From Bacteroidia bacterium (lineage in GTDB: Bacteria; Bacteroidota; Bacteroidia; B-17B0; Aurantibacillaceae): 64,000 bases of DNA. Under the pieces are notes generated by a model, which worked only from the letters and a program-made list of their open reading frames with translations, did not search any database and was not told the DNA's origin. The stretch spans positions 1-64,000 of the forward strand of contig JAIOZA010000006.1 of NCBI GenBank assembly GCA_021740825.1, read 5' to 3'. Made by a program: the position numbers and the translations under genes. Positions 27,603 through 36,355 of the stretch are shown one piece after another (position 1 is the first letter of the stretch; each line of letters starts with the position of its first letter).

Positions 27603-27708
27603 GGGCAAGTCCCTCCTTTGGTCGGGTCGGGCTTTTCGTTACAAGTCCTCGCCATTCGTCCCTCATGGCTGTGGGCTTTTCACTGCAATCCCTCTTGCAA
27701 ACTTCCAT
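27603..27708. repeat. GC-rich intergenic repeat with two GGGCTTTTC units
   Basis: A block distinctly richer in G+C than its surroundings fills most of the gap between hutI and aroC. It contains the unit GGGCTTTTCRYTRCAAKYCC twice (27630-27649 and 27673-27692). Between the units is a short hairpin, GCCAT-N9-ATGGC (27651-27669). It resembles repeat elements scattered through Bacteroidota genomes, from memory only. It ends just before the aroC promoter. Reading frames through it look like chance. Confidence 0.65.
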
Positions 27709-27733
27709 TCTGTCATAATTTTTACTAATTTTG
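27705..27733 (+). promoter_or_regulatory. aroC promoter TTG-N18-TAATTTTG
   Basis: TTG at 27705-27707 and TAATTTTG at 27726-27733 fit the Bacteroidota promoter with an 18-nt spacer. The start of transcription would fall at or immediately before the ATG at 27740, so the aroC mRNA may be leaderless. The -33 part touches the end of the GC-rich repeat. Confidence 0.55.
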
Positions 27734-27739
27734 AAACTT

Positions 27740-28837
27740 ATGGCTGGTAATACTTTTGGAACCTTATTTAAATTAACCACTTTTGGCGAAAGTCATGGTG
27801 TGGCTTTAGGCGGTATTATTGATGGTTGCCCGGCTGGATTAGAAATTGATTTAGAGTTTGTGAAATCAGAATTACAACGCCGCAAGCCAGGTCAATCCCA
27901 TATTACCACTCAGCGCAAGGAAGAAGACGAAGTGAAATTTTTGTCAGGCATTTTTGAAGGTAAAACAACTGGGCATCCAATTGGCTTTACTATTGAAAAT
28001 ACCAATCAAAAATCAACTGATTACGAGCATATTAAAGATACCTTTCGTCCTTCGCATGCCGATTATACATACCAAGAAAAATATGGTATTAGAGATTACC
28101 GTGGCGGCGGACGATCATCTGCCCGCGAAACAGCCTGCCGTATTGTAGGTGGCGCCATTGCTAAGTTATATTTAAAACACCTCAACGTTTCTATACAAGC
28201 ATATGTAAGCCAAGTAGGAAATATAAAATTAGAAAAAACATATCAAGAATTAGATTTATCAAAAATCGAAGAATCGATCATTCGTTGTCCTGATGCAGCA
28301 ACCGCTTATAAAATGGTAAGTTATATTGAGGACATTAGAAAAGAAGGTGATACGATTGGAGGCATTGTAAGTTGTGTTATAAAAGGAACGCTTATTGGTT
28401 TAGGTGAACCTGTTTTTGATAAATTACATGCCGATTTAGGAAAAGCCATTTTGAGCATAAATGCTGTAAAAGGTTTTGAATACGGCGAAGGTTTTAACTC
28501 CATTAATTTTAAAGGTTCTGAGTTAAATGATAATTTTGTCAGTTCGAGCGAAGTCGAGAATAATAAAAAAATTACAACCTCAACCAATCATAGTGGCGGC
28601 ATACAAGGCGGTATCAGTAACGGACAAGACATATACTTTAACGTAGCTTTTAAACCAGTTGCTACTATTATGCAAGATCAACAAAGTGTTAACAAAGATG
28701 GAATCGAAACCGTTGTTAAAGGAAAAGGTCGTCATGACCCCTGCGTGTTGCCAAGAGCAGTGCCTATTGTAGAAAGTATGGCAGCGCTTGTTATTGCGGA
28801 TTTTGCATTAAGAAATCGAACTTCTAAATTAATTTAA
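27740..28837 (+). CDS. aroC: Chorismate synthase
   Basis: A 365-aa enzyme converting 5-enolpyruvylshikimate-3-phosphate to chorismate with reduced FMN, the last common step to aromatic amino acids. The start [20 protein letters not shown] is the conserved family opening, so ATG 27740 is preferred over the TTG nine bases upstream. Further signatures are [16 protein letters not shown] [34 protein letters not shown] and [17 protein letters not shown] loop at residues about 267-274 (VSSSEVEN) is encoded by a palindromic repeat element and seems a few residues longer than in relatives I remember. The active-site blocks are intact, so the enzyme should work. Confidence 0.95.
   Translation: MAGNTFGTLFKLTTFGESHGVALGGIIDGCPAGLEIDLEFVKSELQRRKPGQSHITTQRKEEDEVKFLSGIFEGKTTGHPIGFTIENTNQKSTDYEHIKDTFRPSHADYTYQEKYGIRDYRGGGRSSARETACRIVGGAIAKLYLKHLNVSIQAYVSQVGNIKLEKTYQELDLSKIEESIIRCPDAATAYKMVSYIEDIRKEGDTIGGIVSCVIKGTLIGLGEPVFDKLHADLGKAILSINAVKGFEYGEGFNSINFKGSELNDNFVSSSEVENNKKITTSTNHSGGIQGGISNGQDIYFNVAFKPVATIMQDQQSVNKDGIETVVKGKGRHDPCVLPRAVPIVESMAALVIADFALRNRTSKLI
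28538..28560 (+). repeat. In-frame palindromic repeat element (copy 2, in aroC)
   Basis: A 23-nt stretch beginning GTCAGTTCGAGCG and ending AAGTCGAGAA. It differs from the copy in the phosphatase gene at two positions and is read in the same frame, giving V-S-S-S-E-V-E against V-T-S-S-G-V-E. It lies in a surface-loop position before the conserved NHSGGIQGG block. Confidence 0.72.
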
Positions 28838-28877
28838 TCCAAACAACTATACTCCAAAAACAAACAACTTATTTATT

Positions 28878-30236
28878 ATGTTCAGTAAAAAAAATAGATT
28901 AATCAGTATTATCATTATCGCAATGATTATTGGAATAGTAGTCGGATATGGTATAAATAAATCTATCACCAATAACGCACCTAAAATTGAGCAATCCTAT
29001 ATTAAAAAAATATCCAAAGGAAATGCTGAAGTTGAAAAGCAACTAATTGTTGCTTGTGCTAAAATTGATAAAACAAATTTAAAACAAGCAAAGAAAAAAG
29101 TTGCTTCTAATTTTTCAATTTTAAGTGATATCTTTTTACGACTCATTAAAATGATTATTGCACCGCTTGTGTTAGCCGTTTTAGTTATGGGTGTAGCCAA
29201 AGTTGGCGATTTTAAATCCGTTGGAAGAATTGGCGGGAAAACATTATTGTATTTTACATTTGCTACTTTGCTTTCGTTAAGTTTAGGATTGGTTTTAGTT
29301 AATCTTTTTGAACCAGGAAAAGTAATGCACCTCGACCTTCCAGAAAATACAGCAGATGCAGGTATCAAAGCCAATTCGCAAACAGCCTCCAATTTTATTG
29401 CACACATTGTTCCTGATAGTATAATAAGAGTAATGGCCGAAAATGAGATATTACCAATCGTTATTTTCGCGTTATTTTTTGGAATTGCAGCGGCAAGTAT
29501 TGGCGAGCAAGGCAAGCCAATGATTAAGGCTATGGATAGTTTATCTCATGTCATGTTTAAAGTAACTAACTTTGTAATGAACTTTGCACCTATTGGTGTT
29601 TTTGGAGCTATTACCGCAGTAGTTATTCAGCAAGGTTTAGATGTGTTGAGCGGCTATGCGTATTTAATAGCTTGCTTCTTTGGAGGTTTGCTGTTTTTTG
29701 TATTTGGTGTTTTATTTACAATCTGCACCGTATTACGCATCAAATTTTTCTCTTTACTGTCTCACATAAAGGAACCTGTTTTATTAGCTTTTAGCACAGC
29801 AAGTTCGGAAAGTGCTATGCCAAAAACGATTGAACAATTAGAAAAATTTGGTATCAGTAACCGTATTGTATCATTTGTACTGCCATTGGGTTATTCATTT
29901 AATTTGGATGGTTCTATCATGTACATGACATTTGCTACTGTATTTATTGCGCAATCATACGGGATTGATATGAGCATGGCTGATCAAATTCAAATGATGC
30001 TAATTTTATTAATTACCAGTAAAGGTGTTGCTGGTGTGCCAAGAGCTTCCTTAGTTGTTATTGCAGGAATGCTAAGTATGTTCAATATTCCGGGAGAAGG
30101 CTTGTTGTTATTACTAGCAGTTGATCAAATATTAGATATGGGACGTTCTGCTACTAATGTTGTAGGAAATGCCGTAGCAAGTGCCGTAGTAGCGAAATGG
30201 GAAGGTGAAAAATTTAAACATACAGAACGGATTTAA
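28878..30236 (+). CDS. Dicarboxylate/amino acid:cation symporter
   Basis: A 452-aa membrane transporter of the DAACS family (GltP/DctA-like), taking up glutamate, aspartate or C4-dicarboxylates with protons or sodium. Signatures are IFLRLIKMIIAPLVLAVLVMGVAKVGD, the HP1 serine-rich loop STASSESAMPKTIEQ, LPLGYSFNLDGSIMYM (family NxDG motif), HP2 SKGVAGVPRASLVV and DMGRSATNVVGNAVAS. An unusual extramembrane insertion lies between the first two helices, at residues about 30-75 (Lys/Glu/Asn-rich). RimM follows 4 nt later, an unusual pairing. Confidence 0.92.
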   Translation: MFSKKNRLISIIIIAMIIGIVVGYGINKSITNNAPKIEQSYIKKISKGNAEVEKQLIVACAKIDKTNLKQAKKKVASNFSILSDIFLRLIKMIIAPLVLAVLVMGVAKVGDFKSVGRIGGKTLLYFTFATLLSLSLGLVLVNLFEPGKVMHLDLPENTADAGIKANSQTASNFIAHIVPDSIIRVMAENEILPIVIFALFFGIAAASIGEQGKPMIKAMDSLSHVMFKVTNFVMNFAPIGVFGAITAVVIQQGLDVLSGYAYLIACFFGGLLFFVFGVLFTICTVLRIKFFSLLSHIKEPVLLAFSTASSESAMPKTIEQLEKFGISNRIVSFVLPLGYSFNLDGSIMYMTFATVFIAQSYGIDMSMADQIQMMLILLITSKGVAGVPRASLVVIAGMLSMFNIPGEGLLLLLAVDQILDMGRSATNVVGNAVASAVVAKWEGEKFKHTERI

Positions 30237-30240
30237 ATAA

Positions 30241-30750
30241 ATGAATACAGAAGAAATTGGATACATCAGTAAAACACATGGTTTAAAAGGACACGTGATT
30301 TTACGATTGAATGAATTAGTAAACATCGATGAAAATATAAAATCCATATTTTTAGATTTAAATGGTTCGCAAGTTCCTTATTTTATTGAAGATTGTAGAC
30401 CTAACAATGCGGGCTATATATTAAAATTAGAAACAATTGATGCAGTTGAAACTTCTAAAAAATTAATTGGCAAAAAAGCCTTCGCTTTAACCGATTTTAT
30501 TTTGGAAGAAGAAGAATCATTAAATGAATTTATTGGCTACACAGTAATTGATTCTAAACTCGGTAATATTGGTATAATTGCAGACGTAGATGAAAAAACT
30601 GATAATGTGATTATTAAAGTTGTCCATCCATCTGGTAAAGAAATTATTTTACCATTTAATGACGATTTTATTATAGAAATTGACGATGATTTAAAAAACA
30701 TCCATTTTGATGCGCCTGAAGGATTGATAGATATGTATTTACAAACTTAA
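30241..30750 (+). CDS. rimM: Ribosome maturation factor RimM
   Basis: A 169-aa protein needed for 16S rRNA processing and 30S head assembly through contact with ribosomal protein S19. The N-terminal RimM domain opens with EEIGYISKTHGLKGHVILRL. A PRC-barrel domain follows (LNEFIGYTVIDSKLGNIGIIADV ... EIILPFNDDFIIEIDDDLKNIHFDAPEGLIDMY). Length is typical. In many bacteria it follows rpsP; here the S16 gene is not adjacent and it is instead coupled to a transporter. Confidence 0.93.
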   Translation: MNTEEIGYISKTHGLKGHVILRLNELVNIDENIKSIFLDLNGSQVPYFIEDCRPNNAGYILKLETIDAVETSKKLIGKKAFALTDFILEEEESLNEFIGYTVIDSKLGNIGIIADVDEKTDNVIIKVVHPSGKEIILPFNDDFIIEIDDDLKNIHFDAPEGLIDMYLQT

Positions 30751-30898
30751 CGTAATATATCTTTAGGTACTTATTTCTAATCTTTTCACAAACTCAAATG
30801 TGCCATTCGTGAACTCATTTTGATTTCCAATAGACATAAATCATAACTTTATTAATATTTGATAACTTACTAAAATATAATTAATTAGAGTAATCCTA

Positions 30899-30928
30899 TT
30901 GTAATTTTTTATATTTTTTTTATATTTG
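30899..30928 (+). promoter_or_regulatory. Promoter TTG-N19-TATATTTG
   Basis: TTG at 30899-30901 and TATATTTG at 30921-30928 have a 19-nt spacer, matching the Bacteroidota consensus. It lies 24 nt before the ATG at 30953 of the large T9SS protein, predicting a leader of roughly 18 nt. Confidence 0.65.
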
Positions 30929-30952
30929 ACTATCAAATTTTAACTACATTTT

Positions 30953-33900
30953 ATGAGGACGTTTTTATTTTTCAATATCATACTGAGCTTATTTTGCTCT
31001 ACAAATTTTATTAAAGCTCAATGTAACTTAATTCAAGTTGGAACGACAACTTTAGTTGCTAATTCAGCACTATCTGATATGGCAGTTGCTCCAGATGGAA
31101 AAACTTACATTTTTGCTTATAACACTGCAACTAAACTTATCGAGTTAAGCGCAGCAGCAACCATATCATCAACTTGGACGGTATTAGCTACCGTTCCTAC
31201 GGTTACTAACACTACAGTAAAACCTGTAATAGAAATTAATAAAAACGGAGAAATTATCCTATTTGTTCGTGATGAAGGAAATGGAAAGGTTGGTAAAGTG
31301 TATAAATTTTTTGGTGGATCTATAACTCAAATTGGAGCAAATGTTTCAACAGGTACTGTAACTGATTTAGCAATTGCATTTTCTTCTACTAACGAAATTT
31401 TCATTTCATATACAGATGTTTTATCAGCCAATGTTGCAGTTGTTAAACGCTGGGGTGGCGCTATTTGGCAAGACATAGGTCCTAGTGGCATAGCGTCCGG
31501 ATCATCTGTTGCGCATTTTAATTCCTTAATTCTAGATAAAACAAATACTCCAGTTATAGCTTATCAAGATGGAAGTGCAAGTAACAAAATTACCATTAGA
31601 AAATATAATGGAACTTCTTGGTTTACTTCATCAACAGTAGGTACTGCTTCTACAACAAACTCAAAATTAAAATGTGCAAATAATGGTAATTATTTTATAG
31701 GTTATGTAGAAGGTACAACTTCTATTGTGCAACAATATAATGGCTCTGTATGGACTCCTTTGGGTTCTCCAATTTTGGGATTGAAGTCAACTGCAGATTA
31801 TTATGATATGGAATTGGACCCAGCTGATGTTCCTTTTATTATTGGTGCAGAATCACTTTCGTCAAAAATTGTTGCTTATAAATATAATAATGAAGCAACA
31901 TGGTTGCAAGTACCAGCAGGATTTATTAGTGCTAACTCGTCATCAAATGCAAATATTTCTTTTGATGTGAAGGGAGCTCCCTATTTTTCCTATGTTGATA
32001 ATCCAGCAAATAATACTATCAATGTAAAAACCTTATCTCTTCTTGAAAGTATATCACAGCCACAATCAACTCTAGTTTGTAATGGAAGTGCTGGTTCTAT
32101 GTCGATTTCTGTGACAGGAACCTATAGTCCAACATTTCAGTGGCAAACAGCGCCAACCGGAAATTTTTTAAATGCCTTACCGCCCTACTCAAGCACCAAC
32201 ACAAGTACTTTATCGTTTATCGCTAACCCTAGCATAAATCAGGATAAAATAAGATGTGTAGTAAACTTTGGATGCCGAAATGCAATTTCTAGCATAGCAA
32301 CGTTAACTGTTGCATCTCCTTCTGTTACTGTCACCAAAACTGATGCAACGTGTTTTGGTGCTTGCAATGGTTCTATTTACTCGACTGCAAATGGAGGCTC
32401 ACCACCCTACTATTACTCTTTGACGCCAAGCGGTGCTACAACTCCGTCAGTATCTGGATTATGTGCTGGTAACTATACATCAACCATCATTGATGGCGAC
32501 GGATGTTCAGTTTCATCTATTGCTACAATCAATTCTCCATCAGCCATTTTTAATTCCGTTTCTGGTAATTTAAATATTTGTAATGGCTCTGCTACAACAC
32601 TTACAGCAAATGTTAGCGGAGGAATTGGGCCATATAATATCAGCTGGTCTCCCGGATCTTCATTAAGTTCAACCAATAGTACAGTTGTTATTGCTAGTCC
32701 TACTTCCACAACAATATACACGATTACTACAATCGATGCGAACAGTTGTTCAAGTTCACAAACGGTTTCAGTAGTTGTTAATGCTAACCCAAACGTGGGC
32801 GCTGCTTCGTCACCCTCAGTAATTTGTGTTGGAGGTTCTTCAAGTTTAACAGCTACTGGAGCTGCCTCCTATTTGTGGAGTACAGGAGCTAATTCTTATT
32901 CTTTGATTGTTTCTCCTTTTACTACTACAATTTATACTGTCACAGGAACTAATGGTGCCGGATGTTCAAATTCACAAACAGTTTCATTAGTTGTTAATGC
33001 TAGTCCAACCATCGGCATTGTAGCTTCGTCTTCTGCTATTTGTGTTGGAAGTTCTGCAACTATTACAACATCTGGAGCTGATACCTATACGTGGATGCCG
33101 GGGAACTTGTCAGGGGATATTCAAATTGTTTCGCCAAGTGCACCAACTATATATACTATTTCGGGAACTAGTACCTTAACAGGATGCGCAAATACAGCAA
33201 CAACCGAAATTACAGTAAATTCTCTACCTACTGCTACTGCTGGTGTTACCTCTACATTAACTTGTGCCAATACTAATATATCCTTAACAGGTTCTGGCGG
33301 CATAAATTATTTATGGACTGGTCCAAGTATTGTTAGTGGAGCTACTACTTCAAATCCTATTGTTGATGCACCAGGAACTTATAGCTTACAGGTAGGTTCG
33401 GCTGCAGGTTGCACATCAACTATATCTACAGTGAGCGTAACGCAAAATACAATAGCTCCATCCATAAGCTCTTCTGCTTCAGGTGTTTTAAATTGCACAG
33501 TAACTTCGGTAAATGCTAATGCAACCACCACAACAACACCAGTTACATATAATTGGACAGGTCCAGGAATTATATCGGCTACTAACATCAGTACAATAAC
33601 TGCAAATTCTCCTGGCACATATAATTATACAGTTATGAATACAGTTAATGGTTGCGAAAGTTTGGGCTTTGTAAATGTTACACAAAATCTAATTACCCCT
33701 CTTGTGGTTGCCAATACTACAGGAACCATAACCTGTTTAACCAACACGATTCAATTAAATGGCACGCCAGCGGCAGGCGTAACTTATTCTTGGTCAGCAC
33801 CAGCTGGCAGTTCGATTAGCAGTGGAGCTTTATCTCAAAATGCTGTTGGTTCGGGCCCAGGTACTTATACACTAACAGTTCGCTCGTTGTCTAGTGCGTG

Positions 33901-36283
33901 CCTTAATTCTGCGACGGTAGTTGCAAACCAAAATACAATAGCTCCTATTCCAACTGCAAATCCTTCTAGTTCATTAACATGTTCAAATAGTGTAATTACT
34001 TTAAATGGAGGTCCTTCAACTGGAGTTACTTATTTATGGTCTGGCCCTGGAATAACTGGTTCTCCGTCAGCACAAATTACAACAGCTAATTCTCCTGGAA
34101 GTTATTCGTTAGTTGTTACAAATACTATAAACGGTTGTTCTGCCTCTGCCACAACTACTGTTATTCAAGATATTGTAACTCCAACTGTTTCTGCATCTTC
34201 TTCTGGTTCTGTTACATGCATAACTAATACCGTTCAACTTTCAGGTTCAAATGGAGTTGGTGTAACTTATAATTGGTCTGGTCCTGGATTTAGCGGTGGT
34301 ACAAATACTCAAAACGTTATTTGTAACAGTGCAGGAATTTATACACTTGCATTGCAATTTGTTTCAAATGGCTGCGTGAGTTCTGCAACAACTGAGGTAA
34401 TGCAAGATTTAACGGCACCACTAGGTGTAGATGCAGGATTTGATCAATCTTTGACTTGTTTAAATTCATCAGTTACTTTAAATGGTAGTGTTACTTCTCC
34501 AACAAATGCTATTATCAATTGGACGGGATCAAATATTTGCGGTGCTGCTAATACAATTAGCACTTCTGCTTGTGCTGCTGGTTTTTATACATTAACAGTT
34601 ACAGATCCAATTAATGGATGTGTTTCTTCAGGTACTGTAGAAGTATTTAATAATACGGTAGCTCCAAATGTGATTGCTAGCGTATCCAATACATTAACCT
34701 GTTCAAACACTGCGGCAAATATTGTGGCAACTACTACAACAAACCCTGTCTCGAATAATTGGACTGGACCTGGTATTATATCAGGCGCCAATACACCAAC
34801 CATAAACGTAAATCAATCAGGTACATATACTTTAGTAGTAACTGATTTAACAAATGGATGCACTACAAATACTTTTGTGAATGTTTTTCAAGATATAACA
34901 ATACCGTCTATCTCTGTGACTGCCTCTTCATCAGTAATTTGTGCAGGCACTGCATTGACTATGACTGCATCTGGCGTAAATACCTATTCATGGGCACCCG
35001 GAGGACAAACCACGACTAGTGTTTCAGTTTCTCCAACAAATACAACCACTTATACAATTACTGGTATAGGATTAAATGGTTGCACAAATTCAATCAATCA
35101 AAATATTAGCGTTAATGCGTTACCTAGCATTTCAATAAATGGTCACACTAATATTTGCAAGGGATCTTCGTCACTTTTAAACGCTTCTGGTGCAGTTTCA
35201 TATACATGGAACTCGGGAGCTACCACAAATTCAATTAGTGTTACGCCAACGCTTTCAACTTCATACGATGTTACTGGCGAAGATGGAAACGGATGCTTAA
35301 ATACCTCATCTCTGACAGTAAATATTATTTCCTCAAAAAATATTTCAGGCATTATAACTAGTACAGCTGGAGCTGTAAATGGTGATGTGATTTTATATAA
35401 ATATACTTTAGGATTAAGTTTATGGGATTCGGTTACAACAGTTCCTTTTACGAACACTTATACTTTTAATAATATTGATAGCGCTTTATATGTTGTTAGG
35501 GCATTGCCAACCGCTACTAATATTCAAGTTACGTATGGTTCAAGTTCAACCAGTTGGCAAAACGCCACCATTATTTCACATGGTTGCTCCAACAATACAA
35601 ATCAAAATATTACGCTAATTGACTTGGCTACATTTACTCTTGGACCTGGTATTTTAAGCGGTACAATAACTGAAGCAAGTGGCTTTGGTCAGAGAATGAC
35701 TGATACAAACAAGCCACTTGTACCCGGAAATCCCATTGGTGGTATTATTGTAAAAGGTGGAAAAAATCCAGGAGGACAAATGTTTGTTCAAACAACAACT
35801 GCTGCTGATGGAACTTATACATTAACTGGTTTACCATTAAATTCGGCAACCGATGGCTACTTTATTTTTGTTGATATACCAGGTTTGGATACAAATGGCA
35901 CTTATCATGTAGTGTTAAATTCAGGAAATACACAAATTAATAATTTAAATTTCACTGTAGATTCTGTTTATATTAACCCAATTGGAAGCATAACTGCGTT
36001 TTCAAATAGTAGTAATTTTTTAGATAATAAAATAATAGTATTTCCTAATCCTGCAAAAGATAATTTGTCAATTCATTATACTTTAAAAACAAATTCTATC
36101 GTACAAATCGAATTATTTGATATGCTTGGAAAATCCGTCAAAATGCTTTTACCCGCAACACAGCAAAGTAAAGATGTTCACAAAAATTCATGGCAAATTA
36201 ACGACCTAAGTGCTGGTTTATATTTTATTAAAATTAGCATAAATGGCTCTGAAAGTACCATAAAACTATCAGTAACTAAGTAA
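30953..36283 (+). CDS. Giant Ig-like repeat surface protein with T9SS sorting domain
   Basis: A 1776-aa exported protein with a signal peptide (cleavage near IKAQ, residue 22). Residues about 25-365 read as a beta-propeller-like region. An Ig-like domain follows at about 370-455, then a SprB-type repeat (VTKTDATCFGACNGSIY ... GGSPPYYYSL). After that come about a dozen Ig/PKD-like modules of 75-95 residues with the theme LTCxNxxxxLxG...YxWxGPG and a second Cys near the module end. The C-terminus is a T9SS sorting region: FPNPAKDNLSIHY, ELFDMLGKSVK, DLSAGLYFIKIS. It is likely a surface adhesin or matrix protein; binding target unknown. It has a good promoter and a strong terminator. Confidence 0.88.
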   Translation: MRTFLFFNIILSLFCSTNFIKAQCNLIQVGTTTLVANSALSDMAVAPDGKTYIFAYNTATKLIELSAAATISSTWTVLATVPTVTNTTVKPVIEINKNGEIILFVRDEGNGKVGKVYKFFGGSITQIGANVSTGTVTDLAIAFSSTNEIFISYTDVLSANVAVVKRWGGAIWQDIGPSGIASGSSVAHFNSLILDKTNTPVIAYQDGSASNKITIRKYNGTSWFTSSTVGTASTTNSKLKCANNGNYFIGYVEGTTSIVQQYNGSVWTPLGSPILGLKSTADYYDMELDPADVPFIIGAESLSSKIVAYKYNNEATWLQVPAGFISANSSSNANISFDVKGAPYFSYVDNPANNTINVKTLSLLESISQPQSTLVCNGSAGSMSISVTGTYSPTFQWQTAPTGNFLNALPPYSSTNTSTLSFIANPSINQDKIRCVVNFGCRNAISSIATLTVASPSVTVTKTDATCFGACNGSIYSTANGGSPPYYYSLTPSGATTPSVSGLCAGNYTSTIIDGDGCSVSSIATINSPSAIFNSVSGNLNICNGSATTLTANVSGGIGPYNISWSPGSSLSSTNSTVVIASPTSTTIYTITTIDANSCSSSQTVSVVVNANPNVGAASSPSVICVGGSSSLTATGAASYLWSTGANSYSLIVSPFTTTIYTVTGTNGAGCSNSQTVSLVVNASPTIGIVASSSAICVGSSATITTSGADTYTWMPGNLSGDIQIVSPSAPTIYTISGTSTLTGCANTATTEITVNSLPTATAGVTSTLTCANTNISLTGSGGINYLWTGPSIVSGATTSNPIVDAPGTYSLQVGSAAGCTSTISTVSVTQNTIAPSISSSASGVLNCTVTSVNANATTTTTPVTYNWTGPGIISATNISTITANSPGTYNYTVMNTVNGCESLGFVNVTQNLITPLVVANTTGTITCLTNTIQLNGTPAAGVTYSWSAPAGSSISSGALSQNAVGSGPGTYTLTVRSLSSACLNSATVVANQNTIAPIPTANPSSSLTCSNSVITLNGGPSTGVTYLWSGPGITGSPSAQITTANSPGSYSLVVTNTINGCSASATTTVIQDIVTPTVSASSSGSVTCITNTVQLSGSNGVGVTYNWSGPGFSGGTNTQNVICNSAGIYTLALQFVSNGCVSSATTEVMQDLTAPLGVDAGFDQSLTCLNSSVTLNGSVTSPTNAIINWTGSNICGAANTISTSACAAGFYTLTVTDPINGCVSSGTVEVFNNTVAPNVIASVSNTLTCSNTAANIVATTTTNPVSNNWTGPGIISGANTPTINVNQSGTYTLVVTDLTNGCTTNTFVNVFQDITIPSISVTASSSVICAGTALTMTASGVNTYSWAPGGQTTTSVSVSPTNTTTYTITGIGLNGCTNSINQNISVNALPSISINGHTNICKGSSSLLNASGAVSYTWNSGATTNSISVTPTLSTSYDVTGEDGNGCLNTSSLTVNIISSKNISGIITSTAGAVNGDVILYKYTLGLSLWDSVTTVPFTNTYTFNNIDSALYVVRALPTATNIQVTYGSSSTSWQNATIISHGCSNNTNQNITLIDLATFTLGPGILSGTITEASGFGQRMTDTNKPLVPGNPIGGIIVKGGKNPGGQMFVQTTTAADGTYTLTGLPLNSATDGYFIFVDIPGLDTNGTYHVVLNSGNTQINNLNFTVDSVYINPIGSITAFSNSSNFLDNKIIVFPNPAKDNLSIHYTLKTNSIVQIELFDMLGKSVKMLLPATQQSKDVHKNSWQINDLSAGLYFIKISINGSESTIKLSVTK

Positions 36284-36302
36284 GTATCTGTAATTTATTT
36301 TT

Positions 36303-36336
36303 AAAGCTATTGGCTATATAGCTGATAGCTTTTTTT
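36303..36336 (+). terminator. Rho-independent terminator
   Basis: AAAGCTAT (36303-36310) pairs perfectly with ATAGCTTT (36325-36332). Inner GGC and AGC bases extend the stem through two G-U pairs, and a run of T follows. It ends the giant repeat protein's transcript; its T-run overlaps the region of the next promoter. Confidence 0.8.
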
Positions 36337-36338
36337 AT

Positions 36339-36346
36339 TATATTTG
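36339..36346 (+). promoter_or_regulatory. Putative -7 box TATATTTG
   Basis: TATATTTG directly follows the terminator and ends 9 nt before the ATG at 36356. The nearest upstream TTG is 26 nt away, longer than usual. The short distance to the ATG predicts a leader of only a few bases. Confidence 0.4.
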
Positions 36347-36355
36347 AATGACAAA

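Noticed and set aside
27731..27739. TTG start for aroC nine bases upstream
   Set aside because: It lies in the -7 box, and the conserved family start MAGNTFG begins at ATG 27740.
27583..27780. 65-codon open frame on the minus strand across the GC-rich repeat
   Set aside because: It runs through the repeat and the start of aroC, has no recognisable protein features and no promoter; it is an artefact of the element's composition.
32473..34803. Several minus-strand open frames inside the giant Ig-repeat gene
   Set aside because: They mirror the repetitive Thr/Ser/Val codons of the real gene and show no independent start signals.
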